Counted from the stretch's first letter, positions 46,841 through 56,040 are shown. The stretch is DNA of 64,000 nt from Rhodoferax sp. PAMC 29310 (GCF_017948265.1 NZ_CP072852.1:4402001-4466000); one strand, 5' to 3'. A program made the numbers and translations. The notes: a model not told the origin generated them from the sequence alone.

Positions 46841-46876
46841 AGCCGGCGGAACGGAGTATCTTCGCCGGCTTCATTC
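46835..46876 (+). terminator. Hairpin at the end of the hybrid kinase gene
   Basis: A perfect 14-bp inverted repeat, GAATGAAGCCGGCG (46835-46848) and CGCCGGCTTCATTC (46863-46876), with a 14-nt loop. The left arm contains the kinase stop codon. It is GC-rich without a T-run, so terminator or mRNA-end structure. Confidence 0.6.
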
Positions 46877-47430
46877 CTATCGTGGGCAATCAGGCGGCAA
46901 ACCGATGATCACTCGGTCAGAAGATTCATCGGCTAGCGAGGCGTTGGCGCCGCGAAGGGCGCGCCACCAATGGGCATACGACAATGGCCTGAACCGCTGA
47001 ATTAGCACCCCGTCTCATCCGTTCCTTGCCTCCCAGTTCAACGTTTCTGACCACCAATGCAGACAACGCTGCGCTCCCATCACCACGGCCCGAGCCAGAA
47101 GTACCTTCTCGTCTGGCCACCCGCGCGGAGCCCGAGGTCGTGACCCCGCATCTCGATCCCGTCAGGATGGGACAAGGGACATGTTTTACGAGCCCACCGC
47201 GCAGGGGGGCGCGACAGTCGCGTCGGCCGAATCAGCGGGAAGGTGACTGGCGGACAAGCCAAGACGGGGCCGTGACGGCGGCCTGACACCGCAACCTCAG
47301 TCAGCGAGGTCATGACGACCAGAAGTGACCGCGCCAAGAAAACTGCGGTGTTTGTCGCGCCCTGGCCACCGTGAAGCAGGTTCACGGCACGGCTCGGACT
47401 TGGATGTGTGCATCGTCTCAATGGACGAAG
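46877..47430. other. Gene-free stretch before the TVP38 gene
   Basis: About 550 bp with several overlapping short frames on both strands; none has a ribosome site or recognised domain. I see no RNA gene or palindrome of the shared type. Confidence 0.45.
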
Positions 47431-48114
47431 CTAATTTTCCTTGCTGTCGAGACGCCGCCTGGCACGCCAACCTCGATACAGTTTCACCCCGACCGGGATC
47501 AAGGTCAGGCCGCCCAGCGCCAGCACTGAAAACAAGACCTTGTTGGTTTGTCCAGTCCCGATCTCGCTGCCAAAGTGGGCCAGCAAAAAGCTCGTCGGTG
47601 CGATGCCTGCGAGGGTCGCAATGGCGAAGCGCCAGAACGTCAACACCGTGATTCCAGCGGCATAGCTGACGATGTCAAACGAAATGAACGGCAGGATCCG
47701 GCTGACAAAAACAATGCCCATCAGTGCGCTCTGGGAACCGACCAAGCCAACAGACAGGCGGTTGCCAAACCACCGGTGCACGGTATCAAAGCCGACAAAA
47801 CGGCTGATGGCGAACGCCGCCACAGCGCCGGCTTCGGCACCCAGCAAAACATACAGGGTGCCCCAGCCGTGTCCATAGGCGGCGCCGGCAGCCAAGGCAA
47901 TGGGCGCGCTCGGGATCGGACTGATCAATATTGCCAGCATCATCAGCCCGATGATCGCGGCCGGCCCCCACGCGCCCATTTGGATGACCCGCGCATGGAG
48001 TGCATTGGGATCCAGGATCGTCATCAGCGTGCCGCTCTCATGCATCAACCAATACACGCAGGCAAGCAGACCCAACAAGAGAGCGCCTAAGAAAAGCTTC
48101 GATCTAACCTTCAT
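47431..48114 (-). CDS. TVP38/TMEM64 (DedA-like) membrane protein
   Basis: 227 residues, six or so membrane segments. The SNARE-associated/VTT core is visible: AILISPIPSAPIALAAGAAYG, LGAEAGAVAAFAISRFVG, and SRILPFISFDIVSYAAGIT followed by GIAPTSFLLAHFG. Related proteins act in lipid scrambling or membrane homeostasis; no specific role is known here. ATG at 48112-48114. It faces the hybrid kinase convergently. Confidence 0.88.
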   Translation of the reverse strand: MKVRSKLFLGALLLGLLACVYWLMHESGTLMTILDPNALHARVIQMGAWGPAAIIGLMMLAILISPIPSAPIALAAGAAYGHGWGTLYVLLGAEAGAVAAFAISRFVGFDTVHRWFGNRLSVGLVGSQSALMGIVFVSRILPFISFDIVSYAAGITVLTFWRFAIATLAGIAPTSFLLAHFGSEIGTGQTNKVLFSVLALGGLTLIPVGVKLYRGWRARRRLDSKEN

Positions 48115-48517
48115 GTCATGCTTCGTGTAGTGGCTCGGGGGTCAAGACCTTGTCTGACAGGGTAGGACATAGCTGGCTTCTTTGCCGACCGTACAAGGGT
48201 CGCACAGTGTGTCCACCACCTGGCAGTGCAGGGTTTGGGTTTTTGCGTCGGAAAGCCAACGTTTCGGTCAGGGCCAGTCATTGTTAAGTCACAGCACTAT
48301 AGGTCGGCGCCTTGGCCGGGAAATTCAACTATCACGCCATTTCCGGATACGGCTGAATTCAAACCAACAATGGCGCAAATAAAGATTGAGATTGGAGCGT
48401 CGGCTACGTCGCGAGACCGATAGGGCGGCCACTATAAAAAATTCAAGGCCCGTCCTGACGCTGGTAGTGGTGGCCATACACAAACGGCTTTGCTGGTTCA
48501 CGGGTGGTGAACAATGA
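48115..48517. other. Intergenic, TVP38 / cbpM
   Basis: About 400 bp, AT-richer than the neighbours. It contains the promoter of the TVP38 gene and the region downstream of cbpM. No gene or structured RNA was recognised. Confidence 0.4.
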
Positions 48518-48862
48518 CTATTGGATTCCCATGCTGGAGCGCAGGTCAGGAGGGAGCAAAGCCTGAAGCGAGCGCACCTGGCGTTCCAGTTCCTCAATGC
48601 GGTTCAGGTTGCCTAGCAAAATGGCGACGGTAAAAATGTCCAGATCAAAATCAGCACGCATTTTGGAAGCGGTACGCAAAGGTACAACCCAGTTCGCACT
48701 GAAAGCACGTTGCTGGTTGCTCGGCGCTACCGGCACCAGCGCGCAATAGTCAACCAGTTCATCGAGTTCAGCCTCGCTCATGCCACAGCAGTCTGACAAC
48801 TCTGCCAAGGTAATTGTTTCCCGGGTGTCGAGCCAGCGCCATTCGACTTGTTCTTGGGTCAT
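48518..48862 (-). CDS. cbpM: CbpA modulator CbpM
   Basis: 114 residues, the usual CbpM length. MerR-like helix-turn-helix start ([20 protein letters not shown]), then [20 protein letters not shown] and the coiled-coil tail [13 protein letters not shown]. CbpM binds the J-domain of CbpA and inhibits its co-chaperone and DNA-binding activities. Translation is coupled to cbpA by a four-base overlap (48859-48862). Regulation follows cbpA. Confidence 0.92.
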   Translation of the reverse strand: MTQEQVEWRWLDTRETITLAELSDCCGMSEAELDELVDYCALVPVAPSNQQRAFSANWVVPLRTASKMRADFDLDIFTVAILLGNLNRIEELERQVRSLQALLPPDLRSSMGIQ

Positions 48863-49764
48863 CGTGGGTTCTCCTTGGGCGCGACCTTGCGCGGGTTGAA
48901 ATGTGAGATGCGGGCCAGCTCCAGATACAGAGCGCGTTCTGGATCAGTCAGTGTGGTGGGTACCTCGATGTGAATAATGGCGTAGATATCGCTGCTGCCT
49001 TCGGCCAATCCGCGCCCACGCAAGCGCAGTTTTTGGCCCGAGCGCGTTCCCGCGGGGACGGTGAGCAAGACTGGGCCAGCCAGCGTGGGGACTTCTACCT
49101 CTGCGCCCAAAGCGGCCTCCCAAGGGGCCAGCGCCAGGTCAAAGTACAGATCCAGACCGTCCGGACGAAACACGGCGTGGGGTGCCAACGCAATGTGCAA
49201 GTAAATATCACCGTCTGGTGCACCGTTGTGGCCTTTGCCGCCTTTGCCACGCAGGCGCAGCTTCTGATCCTGTCGCACGCCTGGCGGAATGGTGACCTCC
49301 AGCGTTCGCTCTCCGGCGGCATCTGCCAGGGTCAAATTCATGGTCGAACCGCGACGGGCATCCGTCAAGGTGATGGTGACCGCGCTTTCATAGTCGCGAC
49401 CTTTTCGTGGCATCGACGCTGACGCGGCTCCCCGTTGCCCGCGACCCAATGACGCCAGTAAATCCGCCAAGTCAAGGTCATCAAAGGCGGACCCGTCCGC
49501 AGAGAAGTCCTGCCGCCACTGTGGAGGTGGCGCAAATTCAGCGCCTGCCGGAGGGTGCCCCAGCTCGTCGTAAGCCGCGCGCTTGGCGGTGTCTTTCAGT
49601 GTGGCGTAGGCTTCTGCCACTTCTTTGAAGCGGCCTTCGGCATCCGGAGCTTTCGACATGTCCGGGTGGTAAGTGCGTGCCAGTTTTCGGTAGGCCTTCT
49701 TGATCTGATCCAGATCGGCGTCGCGCGACACGCCCAGTGTTTCATAATAGTCTTTGTATTTCAT
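48859..49764 (-). CDS. cbpA: Curved DNA-binding protein / DnaJ-class co-chaperone CbpA
   Basis: 301 residues. J-domain at residues 1-70 with the HPD triad ([20 protein letters not shown]), a Gly/Ser/Asp-rich linker, then two DnaJ C-terminal substrate-binding domains ([39 protein letters not shown]). No zinc-finger cysteines, as expected for CbpA rather than DnaJ. It assists DnaK and binds curved DNA in stationary phase. Operon with cbpM downstream. Confidence 0.94.
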   Translation of the reverse strand: MKYKDYYETLGVSRDADLDQIKKAYRKLARTYHPDMSKAPDAEGRFKEVAEAYATLKDTAKRAAYDELGHPPAGAEFAPPPQWRQDFSADGSAFDDLDLADLLASLGRGQRGAASASMPRKGRDYESAVTITLTDARRGSTMNLTLADAAGERTLEVTIPPGVRQDQKLRLRGKGGKGHNGAPDGDIYLHIALAPHAVFRPDGLDLYFDLALAPWEAALGAEVEVPTLAGPVLLTVPAGTRSGQKLRLRGRGLAEGSSDIYAIIHIEVPTTLTDPERALYLELARISHFNPRKVAPKENPR

Positions 49765-49781
49765 AGCATGTTGCTCTCAGT

Positions 49782-50483
49782 TCAAGTAGCGGTGCCGAAG
49801 AGCGAACCGACACCCGCGGTGATTGCCATGGCCATGGCACCCCACAGCGTGACTCGCCACATGCTGATGGCCACGGGGGTGCCGCCAGTCCAGGCGACAA
49901 TGGCGCCCAATAGGGCCAAAAATGTCAGCGACAGGACGGCCAGTCCGACAAAAAGAATCGACGCAGGCATCAATGCAGCTGCGCCGAGTGGTAGCGCCGC
50001 ACCGATTGCGAAGCTGGCGGCGGAGACCAGCGCAGCTTGAACAGGCTGCGCACTCAGAGCCTGGGTGATGCCGAGTTCGTCACGTGCATGCGCGCCCAAA
50101 GCATCGTGTTTCATCAGCTGTTCAGCCACCTGTTGCGCCAGCCCAAGATCAAGACCGCGAGTGACATAAATGGCTGTCAATTCCTTCGCCTCGGCAGCGG
50201 GATTGGCCAAAAACTCGGCGCGCTCGCGCACCAAATCCGAGTTTTCGGTGTCTTCCTGGGAATGGACCGACACATATTCGCCAGCGGCCATGGACATGGC
50301 TCCCGCCACCTGCCCGGCCACACCGATCATTAAGAGGCCACTGTGGCTGACACTGGCTGCAGCCACGCCCATCAACAAACTAGCGGTAGAAACAATGCCA
50401 TCATTGGCGCCAAGCACGGCAGCGCGTAGCCAACCCACACGATCCGTGCGGTGGTGTTCCTTGTGGTTTCGGGACGATCTCAT
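49782..50483 (-). CDS. VIT family transporter (Fe/Mn)
   Basis: 233 residues from the ATG at 50481-50483 (MRSSRNHKEHHR); the frame upstream has no support. VIT/CCC1 landmarks: GWLRAAVLGANDGIVSTASL, AGAMSMAAGEYVSVHSQEDTE, a cytoplasmic helical segment rich in Glu and Ala (ERAEFLANPAAEAKELTAI), then three more membrane helices. Family members move Fe2+ or Mn2+ out of the cytoplasm; which ion is transported is not visible. Same strand as cbpA, about 17 bp upstream of it, so possibly one transcript. Confidence 0.9.
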   Translation of the reverse strand: MRSSRNHKEHHRTDRVGWLRAAVLGANDGIVSTASLLMGVAAASVSHSGLLMIGVAGQVAGAMSMAAGEYVSVHSQEDTENSDLVRERAEFLANPAAEAKELTAIYVTRGLDLGLAQQVAEQLMKHDALGAHARDELGITQALSAQPVQAALVSAASFAIGAALPLGAAALMPASILFVGLAVLSLTFLALLGAIVAWTGGTPVAISMWRVTLWGAMAMAITAGVGSLFGTAT

Positions 50484-51191
50484 GGTGCAAACTGGGTCGC
50501 CTGGGCTCCGCTCAGGCTGTCGTCCTGGCATTGGCGCATTGCAGAATGGTGCGCGCTTTTTCTGTCTTCACCGCATCGCCGTGCGCTATCCGTCCACACT
50601 GGTCGATTTTGATGAGTCTCGTCAGTGATCAATGGGCCTTTTGATGCAGAGGTTGGAGTCAGGATGGAATCAATATCGGTTTTGACCATGCTCATTGACA
50701 TCACCGGTTTCAAGGTGATCTGGTTAGCGCCAACGTTGACACCCATCCGGCAACAGGCTGTTCTGTTGACTGCTTGTCGTTGAAAGCCCCAGCCGCCTTC
50801 ACCCAATGGCCTGATCCAGCTAGGCTCTTCGATTGCGTCGTGCCGCTGTGGACTGTCAGTCTTCATGGGATTACTTCAATGTCAGGGACATAAACCTAGT
50901 GTGTGGTTTGAATGTCATCTGGTCTGTGCGGTGCCGCACGCAGGAGACGAGTACAAGCTATTTTGTGACACGGTGATGACCATTCTTTGTATGTTTTCGC
51001 CTTGGTCGGCGTACTTTTCGAAACAGCGTGAAAATTCTTTTCATCGGCTGATTGCTCGACTGTGCGTGCTGCCGTTCCTGCGACTCCCCTATTTTGTCGC
51101 GTTGCGGGGTGAATGGCCCTGGCTGTTACGTGCGCTGGCGAACAGACCAACGCACATCGGTCATCAGATGATCGGTGGCAGGAGAACCGTC
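50484..51191. other. Long gap VIT gene / ParS-Crp operon
   Basis: About 700 bp. A minus-strand frame (ATG at 50864-50866, MKTDSPQRHDAIEEP) and a plus-strand extension of the next gene are open but unrecognised. The gap contains the shared palindrome at 50925-50940, about 260 bp before the ParS-like start, hinting at a long leader. Confidence 0.4.
50925..50940. promoter_or_regulatory. Shared palindrome, site 4 (ParS-Crp operon)
   Basis: TGTGCGG-TG-CCGCACG, with compensating changes in both arms (G against C) that preserve the dyad. It is the only recognised copy in the gap upstream of the ParS-like/Crp operon. Confidence 0.6.
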
Positions 51192-51800
51192 ATGAACCCA
51201 AACACCGATCCAGCGCCAAAAGAAATCACTTGTCTTGCCCGCAGCATGACTCCGGCCGCGTTTACACGCGGCACAAAAGCACCCCGTGTTGGCGCTGGCG
51301 GTTGGTTTCCCGTGCTTGGAAAATCAGGGCTTGAGTCGGGCAACCCCTCGTCTCAGGACCGCGCCTTTATCGCCATGTTGGACGCTTATCGGCCCTACGG
51401 AGGCCTTTCACGCCTGCTTGGTTTGACAGCGGGCGGGCACGTCGAATATGAGGGGCGAGAAAGTGTTGTCGGGAAACTCGTTGACGAGGGGGCACTGTTT
51501 GGTTTTCATTGGCACGACGATGTATGGATACCGCTGTTCCAGTTCGACATGCCCGGACCGAAGGTGGCGCTTGGGCCGCAGCGTATTACCGCTCAGCTGG
51601 GACGCGGATTCGATGGGTGGGTGATTGCAAGCTGGTTTGTAAGGCCAAATGCCTGGTTGGAGAACCACAGCCCCATCGAATGCCTGAGTTCGCGCTTGCC
51701 GCAGGTGCTGGAGGCGGCTGCGCGGTTGGAGTTGTGTTGTGCAGGCCTGCCCAGGGTGGTTGTCGACGAATTCCGCCAAACAACCTGGAGCGCAACATGA
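51192..51800 (+). CDS. ParS/MbcA-like (DUF2384-type) protein without toxin partner
   Basis: 202 residues from the ATG at 51192, with GGCAGGAG about 8 nt upstream. The C-terminal half resembles the toxin-binding domain of Xre/MbcA/ParS antitoxins: FGFHWHDDVWIPLFQFD, GFDGWVIASWFVRPNAWLEN and SPIECLSSRLPQVLEAAARL. Upstream is a helical segment, AFIAMLDAYRPYGGLSRLLG. In antitoxins of this family the partner is a RES-domain toxin; none is adjacent. Instead the stop overlaps the start of a Crp/Fnr gene (ATGA at 51797-51800), implying coupled synthesis. I infer a repurposed protein that may modulate the regulator. Confidence 0.6.
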   Translation: MNPNTDPAPKEITCLARSMTPAAFTRGTKAPRVGAGGWFPVLGKSGLESGNPSSQDRAFIAMLDAYRPYGGLSRLLGLTAGGHVEYEGRESVVGKLVDEGALFGFHWHDDVWIPLFQFDMPGPKVALGPQRITAQLGRGFDGWVIASWFVRPNAWLENHSPIECLSSRLPQVLEAAARLELCCAGLPRVVVDEFRQTTWSAT

Positions 51801-52570
51801 ACATGACGGCCAGTCCGACCTTCGTTTCCGCACTCGCTAGCCAACGTGCGTTGCCCACCCCTCGACTTGGCGTTAAGCGCAGCAAAAATCTCGATGTGGC
51901 AGACATGCTGAAACTATTGAGAGAAGCGCTAACACCGCGGCGCCATGTTGTGCATGCTGGGGACGTGATTTACCAAGCAAGCGAGCGCTTCGGCAACTTG
52001 CATTTGCTCAATGCCGGCTTCATAAAAATAGTGGGTCTGTCAGGAGATGGGCGTGAGCAGGTGGTAGGACTTAAGTTTCGGGGTGATTGGCTCGGTTTCG
52101 ACGGCATTGCTACTGGGCAGTACTCGTGCGATGCGATCGCGATGGACACCGGTGAAATCTGGACCTTCAGGTGCGACGCACTGCTGGACGCCTGCGTTGG
52201 CACGCCTGCACTGCTCACGTTGCTGCACGAGGCCATGAGCCGCGAGATCGCGCACGACCGTGGCGTACTGATGTCGGTATGCTCCATGCCAGCGGAAGTG
52301 CGCGTCGCGGAATTCCTGCGCTACCTCGCCGAGTCACTCGCAGAATGCGGGCTCCGCAGCGACCAAGTCACCTTGCGCATGACGCGTGCCGAAATTGGCA
52401 ACTATCTCGGCATGACGCTGGAAACGGTGAGTCGTGTGATGTCCAAATTGGCCCGTGCCAAGGTGATTGGATTCACAGAGAAGGGGCGCCGGAATGTGCT
52501 CATTCCCGATATTGACGCGCTGTCGGCATTTGTTCAATGCAGCTTGGTGTCGAAACCACCCCTTCAATGA
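51797..52570 (+). CDS. Crp/Fnr-family transcriptional regulator (FNR-type recognition helix)
   Basis: 257 residues from the ATG at 51797, overlapping the previous stop. N-terminal cyclic-nucleotide-binding-like barrel (VVHAGDVIYQASERFGNLHL, FRGDWLGFDGIATGQYSCDA) and C-terminal helix-turn-helix (MTRAEIGNYLGMTLETVSRV). The recognition helix contains E-T-V-S-R, the E-x-x-S-R pattern of FNR, so TTGAT-N4-ATCAA-like sites are expected. No N-terminal cysteine cluster, so it is not an iron-sulphur oxygen sensor of FNR type; DNR- or FixK-like regulators are alternatives. Signal unknown. Confidence 0.9.
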   Translation: MNMTASPTFVSALASQRALPTPRLGVKRSKNLDVADMLKLLREALTPRRHVVHAGDVIYQASERFGNLHLLNAGFIKIVGLSGDGREQVVGLKFRGDWLGFDGIATGQYSCDAIAMDTGEIWTFRCDALLDACVGTPALLTLLHEAMSREIAHDRGVLMSVCSMPAEVRVAEFLRYLAESLAECGLRSDQVTLRMTRAEIGNYLGMTLETVSRVMSKLARAKVIGFTEKGRRNVLIPDIDALSAFVQCSLVSKPPLQ

Positions 52571-52833
52571 ATTTCGAGGCGGCATGTGTTGATGGTGCTG
52601 GTCATCGCCTGTGCAACAAGGCCTGCGCGGTGTCGCAGCCGTCAGCGTGGGCGTCCAGTAGCCCGTCATTGACTATGTTTTTTGTTGCAATACGTTGTAG
52701 AAACCAAAATCTGAGCTATAAAAGGGCGTTGTTGATCCATTCGAAAGCGGCATGCCCGGCGAATGAGGCGCCTTGGTCGAGTTGCCGCCGGTAGTGATGG
52801 GGGAAAAATCCCAGCTGTGGCGCGAAGTTGGCG

Positions 52834-54234
52834 CTACAGCCAGCGTTCCCACAGACGGGCCAACCATTCCTTGAGTTTGAACTGTATCGGCCGGTCTGCC
52901 CAGGTTTGAGGGTCAATAGGCAGCGACGCTGCCTGGTCCAGGGCAAACATGGCGGCCATCTGGTTGGCGAAATCCCGCCCCAGAATCACCGCGTTGACCT
53001 CGTCGTTGTCCATGAAACTGCGCCAATCCAGGTTGCTGGAGCCCACGGTGGACCAAACGCCGTCGACCATGCCTGTTTTGGCGTGCAGCAGGGCACCCTG
53101 GCGCTCAAAGATTTTCATCCCGCTGGCCAGCAGGCGAGCGTATTGCGCACGGCCGGCATGAAACACCAAAGACGAGTCGCTGTAGCTGGGCAGGATCAGT
53201 CGCACATCGACCCCGCGGGCGGCGGCTTTGATGAGCGACTGCAGCAATTGCGGGTCGGGCACAAAGTAGGCGTTGGTGAGGAAAACCTGTTTCTCGGCGT
53301 TGCCAATGGCCGAGATCAGCGTCAGATAAACCAGACTGAAGGGGTCGTCCGGCGTGCCGCCAATGGCACGCACGATGTCTTTTCCCACGGGAGCAAGCAA
53401 GGGAGTGTAGTTTTTGACCCTGAGCGCCTGTCCATGTTGTTTGGCCCAAGTCTGCATGAAGAGTTTCTGGAAGTCAGCCACCACCGGGCCGTGGATCTGC
53501 AGGTGGGTGTCGCGCCAAGCACCATCGCTCGCGTTGGCTTTGCGGGATGAGTGAATGATCGAACCTGACGAATACACGTTGCTGATGTTGATGCCACCCA
53601 GGAACGCCGTGCGGCCATCTACGATCAACAACTTGCGGTGGTCGCGGTTGTTGATTAACCATGACCCGTCGCGCGATGACAACGGGTTGACCGGGTTGAA
53701 CTCCAGCACCGCCACGCCGGCCTGTGTCAGCTGGTCAAAGAACAACTTGGGTGTGTTCAGGCTGCCCACGCTGTCATAAATCAGGTTCACCTGAACGCCA
53801 CGCCCTTGCTGCTTGAGAAGCGCCTGCGTAAATTCCTGGCCCATCGCGTCGTCCTCAATGATGTAGGACTCCATGTTGATATGGTCCTTGGCGCTGGAAA
53901 TGGCGGCCAGCATGGCCGCGTGCGTGGCCGGCCCGTCTATCAGAAGGGTGACTTTGTTGCCCAGCACCAGTGAGCTCGCGTTGATGGATTGCTCCAGCGC
54001 GATTTGCTTGTCCAGAATGTCCAGGTCGCCAGACTGGCGTTTGAGTGCGGCCACGATGGCGGCACTTTGCCGGGTAGACACAGGGCCGCGGGCCGTTTCA
54101 AACCGGGCGGCCTGGGCGGTGTGGCGCGCCAGAATGGGCTCGGTGTCGGGCAAGCTTGCACACCCAGCGGTGCTGAAGACGACGAGGGCCAGCAGGACCA
54201 CACCTTGAGGACGTTGGTTGAAGAGTTGCGACAT
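52834..54234 (-). CDS. Phospholipase D-family lipoprotein (cardiolipin synthase-like)
   Basis: 466 residues. Lipoprotein signal with lipobox ending at Cys25 (VVLLALVVFSTAGC). Two HKD motifs: H199xK201 with Asp206 (DHRKLLIVDG) and H384xK386 with Asp391 (LLHAKTGMVDG). Two PLD domains of about 150 residues each. Family members transfer phosphatidyl groups (cardiolipin synthesis) or hydrolyse phospholipids; ClsC is a candidate homologue. Anchored in an outer or inner membrane facing the periplasm. The shared palindrome is centred about 64 bp upstream of the start. Confidence 0.88.
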   Translation of the reverse strand: MSQLFNQRPQGVVLLALVVFSTAGCASLPDTEPILARHTAQAARFETARGPVSTRQSAAIVAALKRQSGDLDILDKQIALEQSINASSLVLGNKVTLLIDGPATHAAMLAAISSAKDHINMESYIIEDDAMGQEFTQALLKQQGRGVQVNLIYDSVGSLNTPKLFFDQLTQAGVAVLEFNPVNPLSSRDGSWLINNRDHRKLLIVDGRTAFLGGINISNVYSSGSIIHSSRKANASDGAWRDTHLQIHGPVVADFQKLFMQTWAKQHGQALRVKNYTPLLAPVGKDIVRAIGGTPDDPFSLVYLTLISAIGNAEKQVFLTNAYFVPDPQLLQSLIKAAARGVDVRLILPSYSDSSLVFHAGRAQYARLLASGMKIFERQGALLHAKTGMVDGVWSTVGSSNLDWRSFMDNDEVNAVILGRDFANQMAAMFALDQAASLPIDPQTWADRPIQFKLKEWLARLWERWL

Positions 54235-54290
54235 GGTTTTGAAGCAATAAAAGAAGTTGAGTCAGCGTAACGGCCTGCCGGATCAACTTC

Positions 54291-54306
54291 AGTGCGCTGG
54301 CGCATC
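54291..54306. promoter_or_regulatory. Shared palindrome, site 5 (phospholipase-D gene)
   Basis: AGTGCGC-TG-GCGCATC, a weaker copy with mismatches only at the outer bases. Centred about 64 bp before the lipoprotein start, nearly the same distance as site 1. Confidence 0.55.
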
Positions 54307-54419
54307 GACCTTGCTCTGTCCGGGAAAGAACATGGTTTTTTACCATGCCTCAGGCATTCCTGTGCACGCCACTGTCATGGTCGGAGCGCTGGGGGCATCA
54401 AGGGTCATTTGTCGAACGG

Positions 54420-54647
54420 CTATCCGCGGTCCCGGGAGCGAGTCACCTGCCTGACCTTGTCCGCGAGCGCTGCGACCATGGTGTCTGAGGCGAGTTCGGC
54501 CTTGACGCGCATTTGGTTGGAGGTGTCGCGTGCGCTGTCCACCGCGCCCGAGGCGGCATGCTGGGTGGCGCGGATGGCTTGATCGGCAGAACGCGAAGCT
54601 TGTTCGATCAAATGGCTGGATTTATCGGTATCAGAGATGAGTGACAT
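54420..54647 (-). CDS. Small alanine/serine-rich helical protein
   Basis: 75 residues, ATG at 54645-54647, AAGGA upstream. The sequence is predicted to be mostly amphipathic helix (SHLIEQASRSADQAIRATQH, AVDSARDTSNQMRVKAELA) with an Arg-rich end. No signal peptide. It resembles small stress proteins with LEA-like repeats but I do not assign a family. Third in a minus-strand row after the Cys-pair protein and DUF1328. Confidence 0.6.
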   Translation of the reverse strand: MSLISDTDKSSHLIEQASRSADQAIRATQHAASGAVDSARDTSNQMRVKAELASDTMVAALADKVRQVTRSRDRG

Positions 54648-54688
54648 AGGGAATCCTTGGAAGTAGGGAAGGGGGAGATCGATCGGGC

Positions 54689-54853
54689 TTAACGCCCTTT
54701 CATCGACCCGAAGACGAAGCTGGCAACAGCGAGCACGAGGAAGACAAAGAACAGGACCTTGGCGATGCCCACGGCGCCTGCGGCAATGCCACCAAAGCCA
54801 AACAGAGCCGCGACCAGGGCGATGACGAAGAAAACAACGGCGTAATGCAACAT
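54689..54853 (-). CDS. DUF1328 (YtjA-like) small membrane protein
   Basis: 54 residues, ATG at 54851-54853 with CAGGAGA about 7 nt upstream. Two hydrophobic segments: [19 protein letters not shown] and [17 protein letters not shown], with GAVGIAK between and a basic end (SMKGR). This is the DUF1328/YtjA pattern, inner-membrane proteins induced by envelope stress in several proteobacteria; function unknown. Middle gene of a three-gene row. Confidence 0.88.
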   Translation of the reverse strand: MLHYAVVFFVIALVAALFGFGGIAAGAVGIAKVLFFVFLVLAVASFVFGSMKGR

Positions 54854-54911
54854 GAGAGGTCTCCTGATAGGTTAAGGGGCAGACTGACCGACTTGCGCCG
54901 GTCAGCTCGTT

Positions 54912-55532
54912 TTAACGCTTGCCGAAATGGGCTTTGGCGGCCGCCAGACAGTTGTCTTTGGCGGTAGAGGAGAGCGCATCACACTTCTCCTCGGCCACCT
55001 TGAGTTGTGCGGCACGCTTGTCAGCGGCGGCATCGGCGCGAACCTCCTTGTTCTCAGTGTTGGCCTTGACGTTGGCATCTGACTTCTTCTCACTGGCCAC
55101 CTGGTTGGTCTGCGATGTTTTCATTGCCACAGTGGCATCGGCCTTGGCCGAAGTCAGGCCGGCCTTGGCCTCTTTGATGCAAACATCCTTGGGGTTACCG
55201 GCCAAGTCATCGCATTTTTGTTTAGCCACGTCATAGGTGGCTTCACCCTTGGCCACACTCACCTTGTACTGGGTTTTCAAAGTTGGCTTGTAGCTGTTGT
55301 CCAACTCGGCCAAAGCGACGGCCTCCTTGCCCTTGGCCTGGGCCACGCAGATGTCCTTGGCGTTGCTGGCCTGAGAAGCGCAGGCTTTCTTGTCAGCCTT
55401 GTATTCTGTTTTGATGCGGGTCTTGCTGGCACTGATATCGCCAGATGACATCGTTTGCGCCATCGCGCTGGCGCCAAACAGCAGGCAAGCGACCATTGCC
55501 ACGCCACTGCGCAAGTTGAGGGATTTCACCAT
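54912..55532 (-). CDS. Exported protein with three Cys-pair repeats
   Basis: 206 residues. Signal peptide (SLNLRSGVAMVACLLFGASA, cleaved near AMAQ). Three repeats of a C-x7/8-KDxC-type unit: CASQASNAKDICVAQAK, CDDLAGNPKDVCIKEAK, CDALSSTAKDNCLAAAK, each probably a disulphide-closed turn in a Lys/Ala-rich helical protein. Periplasmic. Similar proteins are common in betaproteobacteria as uncharacterised TolA-like proteins. The shared palindrome is centred about 88 bp upstream of the start. Confidence 0.75.
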   Translation of the reverse strand: MVKSLNLRSGVAMVACLLFGASAMAQTMSSGDISASKTRIKTEYKADKKACASQASNAKDICVAQAKGKEAVALAELDNSYKPTLKTQYKVSVAKGEATYDVAKQKCDDLAGNPKDVCIKEAKAGLTSAKADATVAMKTSQTNQVASEKKSDANVKANTENKEVRADAAADKRAAQLKVAEEKCDALSSTAKDNCLAAAKAHFGKR

Positions 55533-55612
55533 GGAGATTCCTCAGTGTTAAGAATTTCGCAAGCAGCAAAGGCTTGGGAGTCCAGACAGTAAGGTTTGAT
55601 CAGCGGCGGGTC

Positions 55613-55628
55613 TGTTCGCTGGCACACA
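55613..55628. promoter_or_regulatory. Shared palindrome, site 6 (Cys-pair protein gene)
   Basis: TGTTCGC-TG-GCACACA: one mismatch in each arm of the consensus, with TC before and G after as in other copies. About 88 bp before the start on the minus strand. Confidence 0.62.
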
Positions 55629-55711
55629 GTTCGAAAAATATCGATGGTGGAACATCCCGTCTTTCGCTGAAGGAGGGGTAGTAGCGGCCTTTCCAAATGT
55701 GGCCTTTCTCC

Positions 55712-56040
55712 TTAAAAACGTATCCCTTGCTAAGTGGTTCAATTCAGATCTCCCCGTCACGGTCGTGGCATCCTGTAGCTGTTCAATTGCAGGACTTCAA
55801 CGTAATGTTGATGCGTTTGGACGGTCTGGAGGCAGATGTTCGGCGCGAGCAGAACCGCCGTGAGTAAGCCATTGGTCGCGCCACCTATGAGTTCTTGATC
55901 AATTCCATCGATTCGTGCATTGCCTTCCTGCAAAGCCAATGCAAGGCACTGCGCCGGGCCAAAGATGAAACTATCGCGTGGCTGCACTGGTACAACAAAG
56001 CACGGCTGCATTCAACTCTGGCTCATGTCGGTCAATGCGG
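55712..56040 (+). pseudogene. Internally deleted relic of an IS3-family element
   Basis: 55712-55748 (AAAAACGTATCCCTTGCTAA and on) matches the right end of the IS3 element at 57484-58773 with few changes, and near 55960-56040 a frame reads AKDETIAWLHWYNKARLHST, the C-terminal end of the OrfB type encoded by that element. The middle is missing. It shows an older copy of the same element family here. Confidence 0.7.

Noticed and set aside
50865..51191. N-terminal extension of the ParS-like protein
   Set aside because: The frame is open, but the ATG at 51192 has a good ribosome site and the extension resembles no protein.
52716..52946. Minus-strand frame after the phospholipase-D stop
   Set aside because: It overlaps the lipoprotein gene in another frame and has no start signal.
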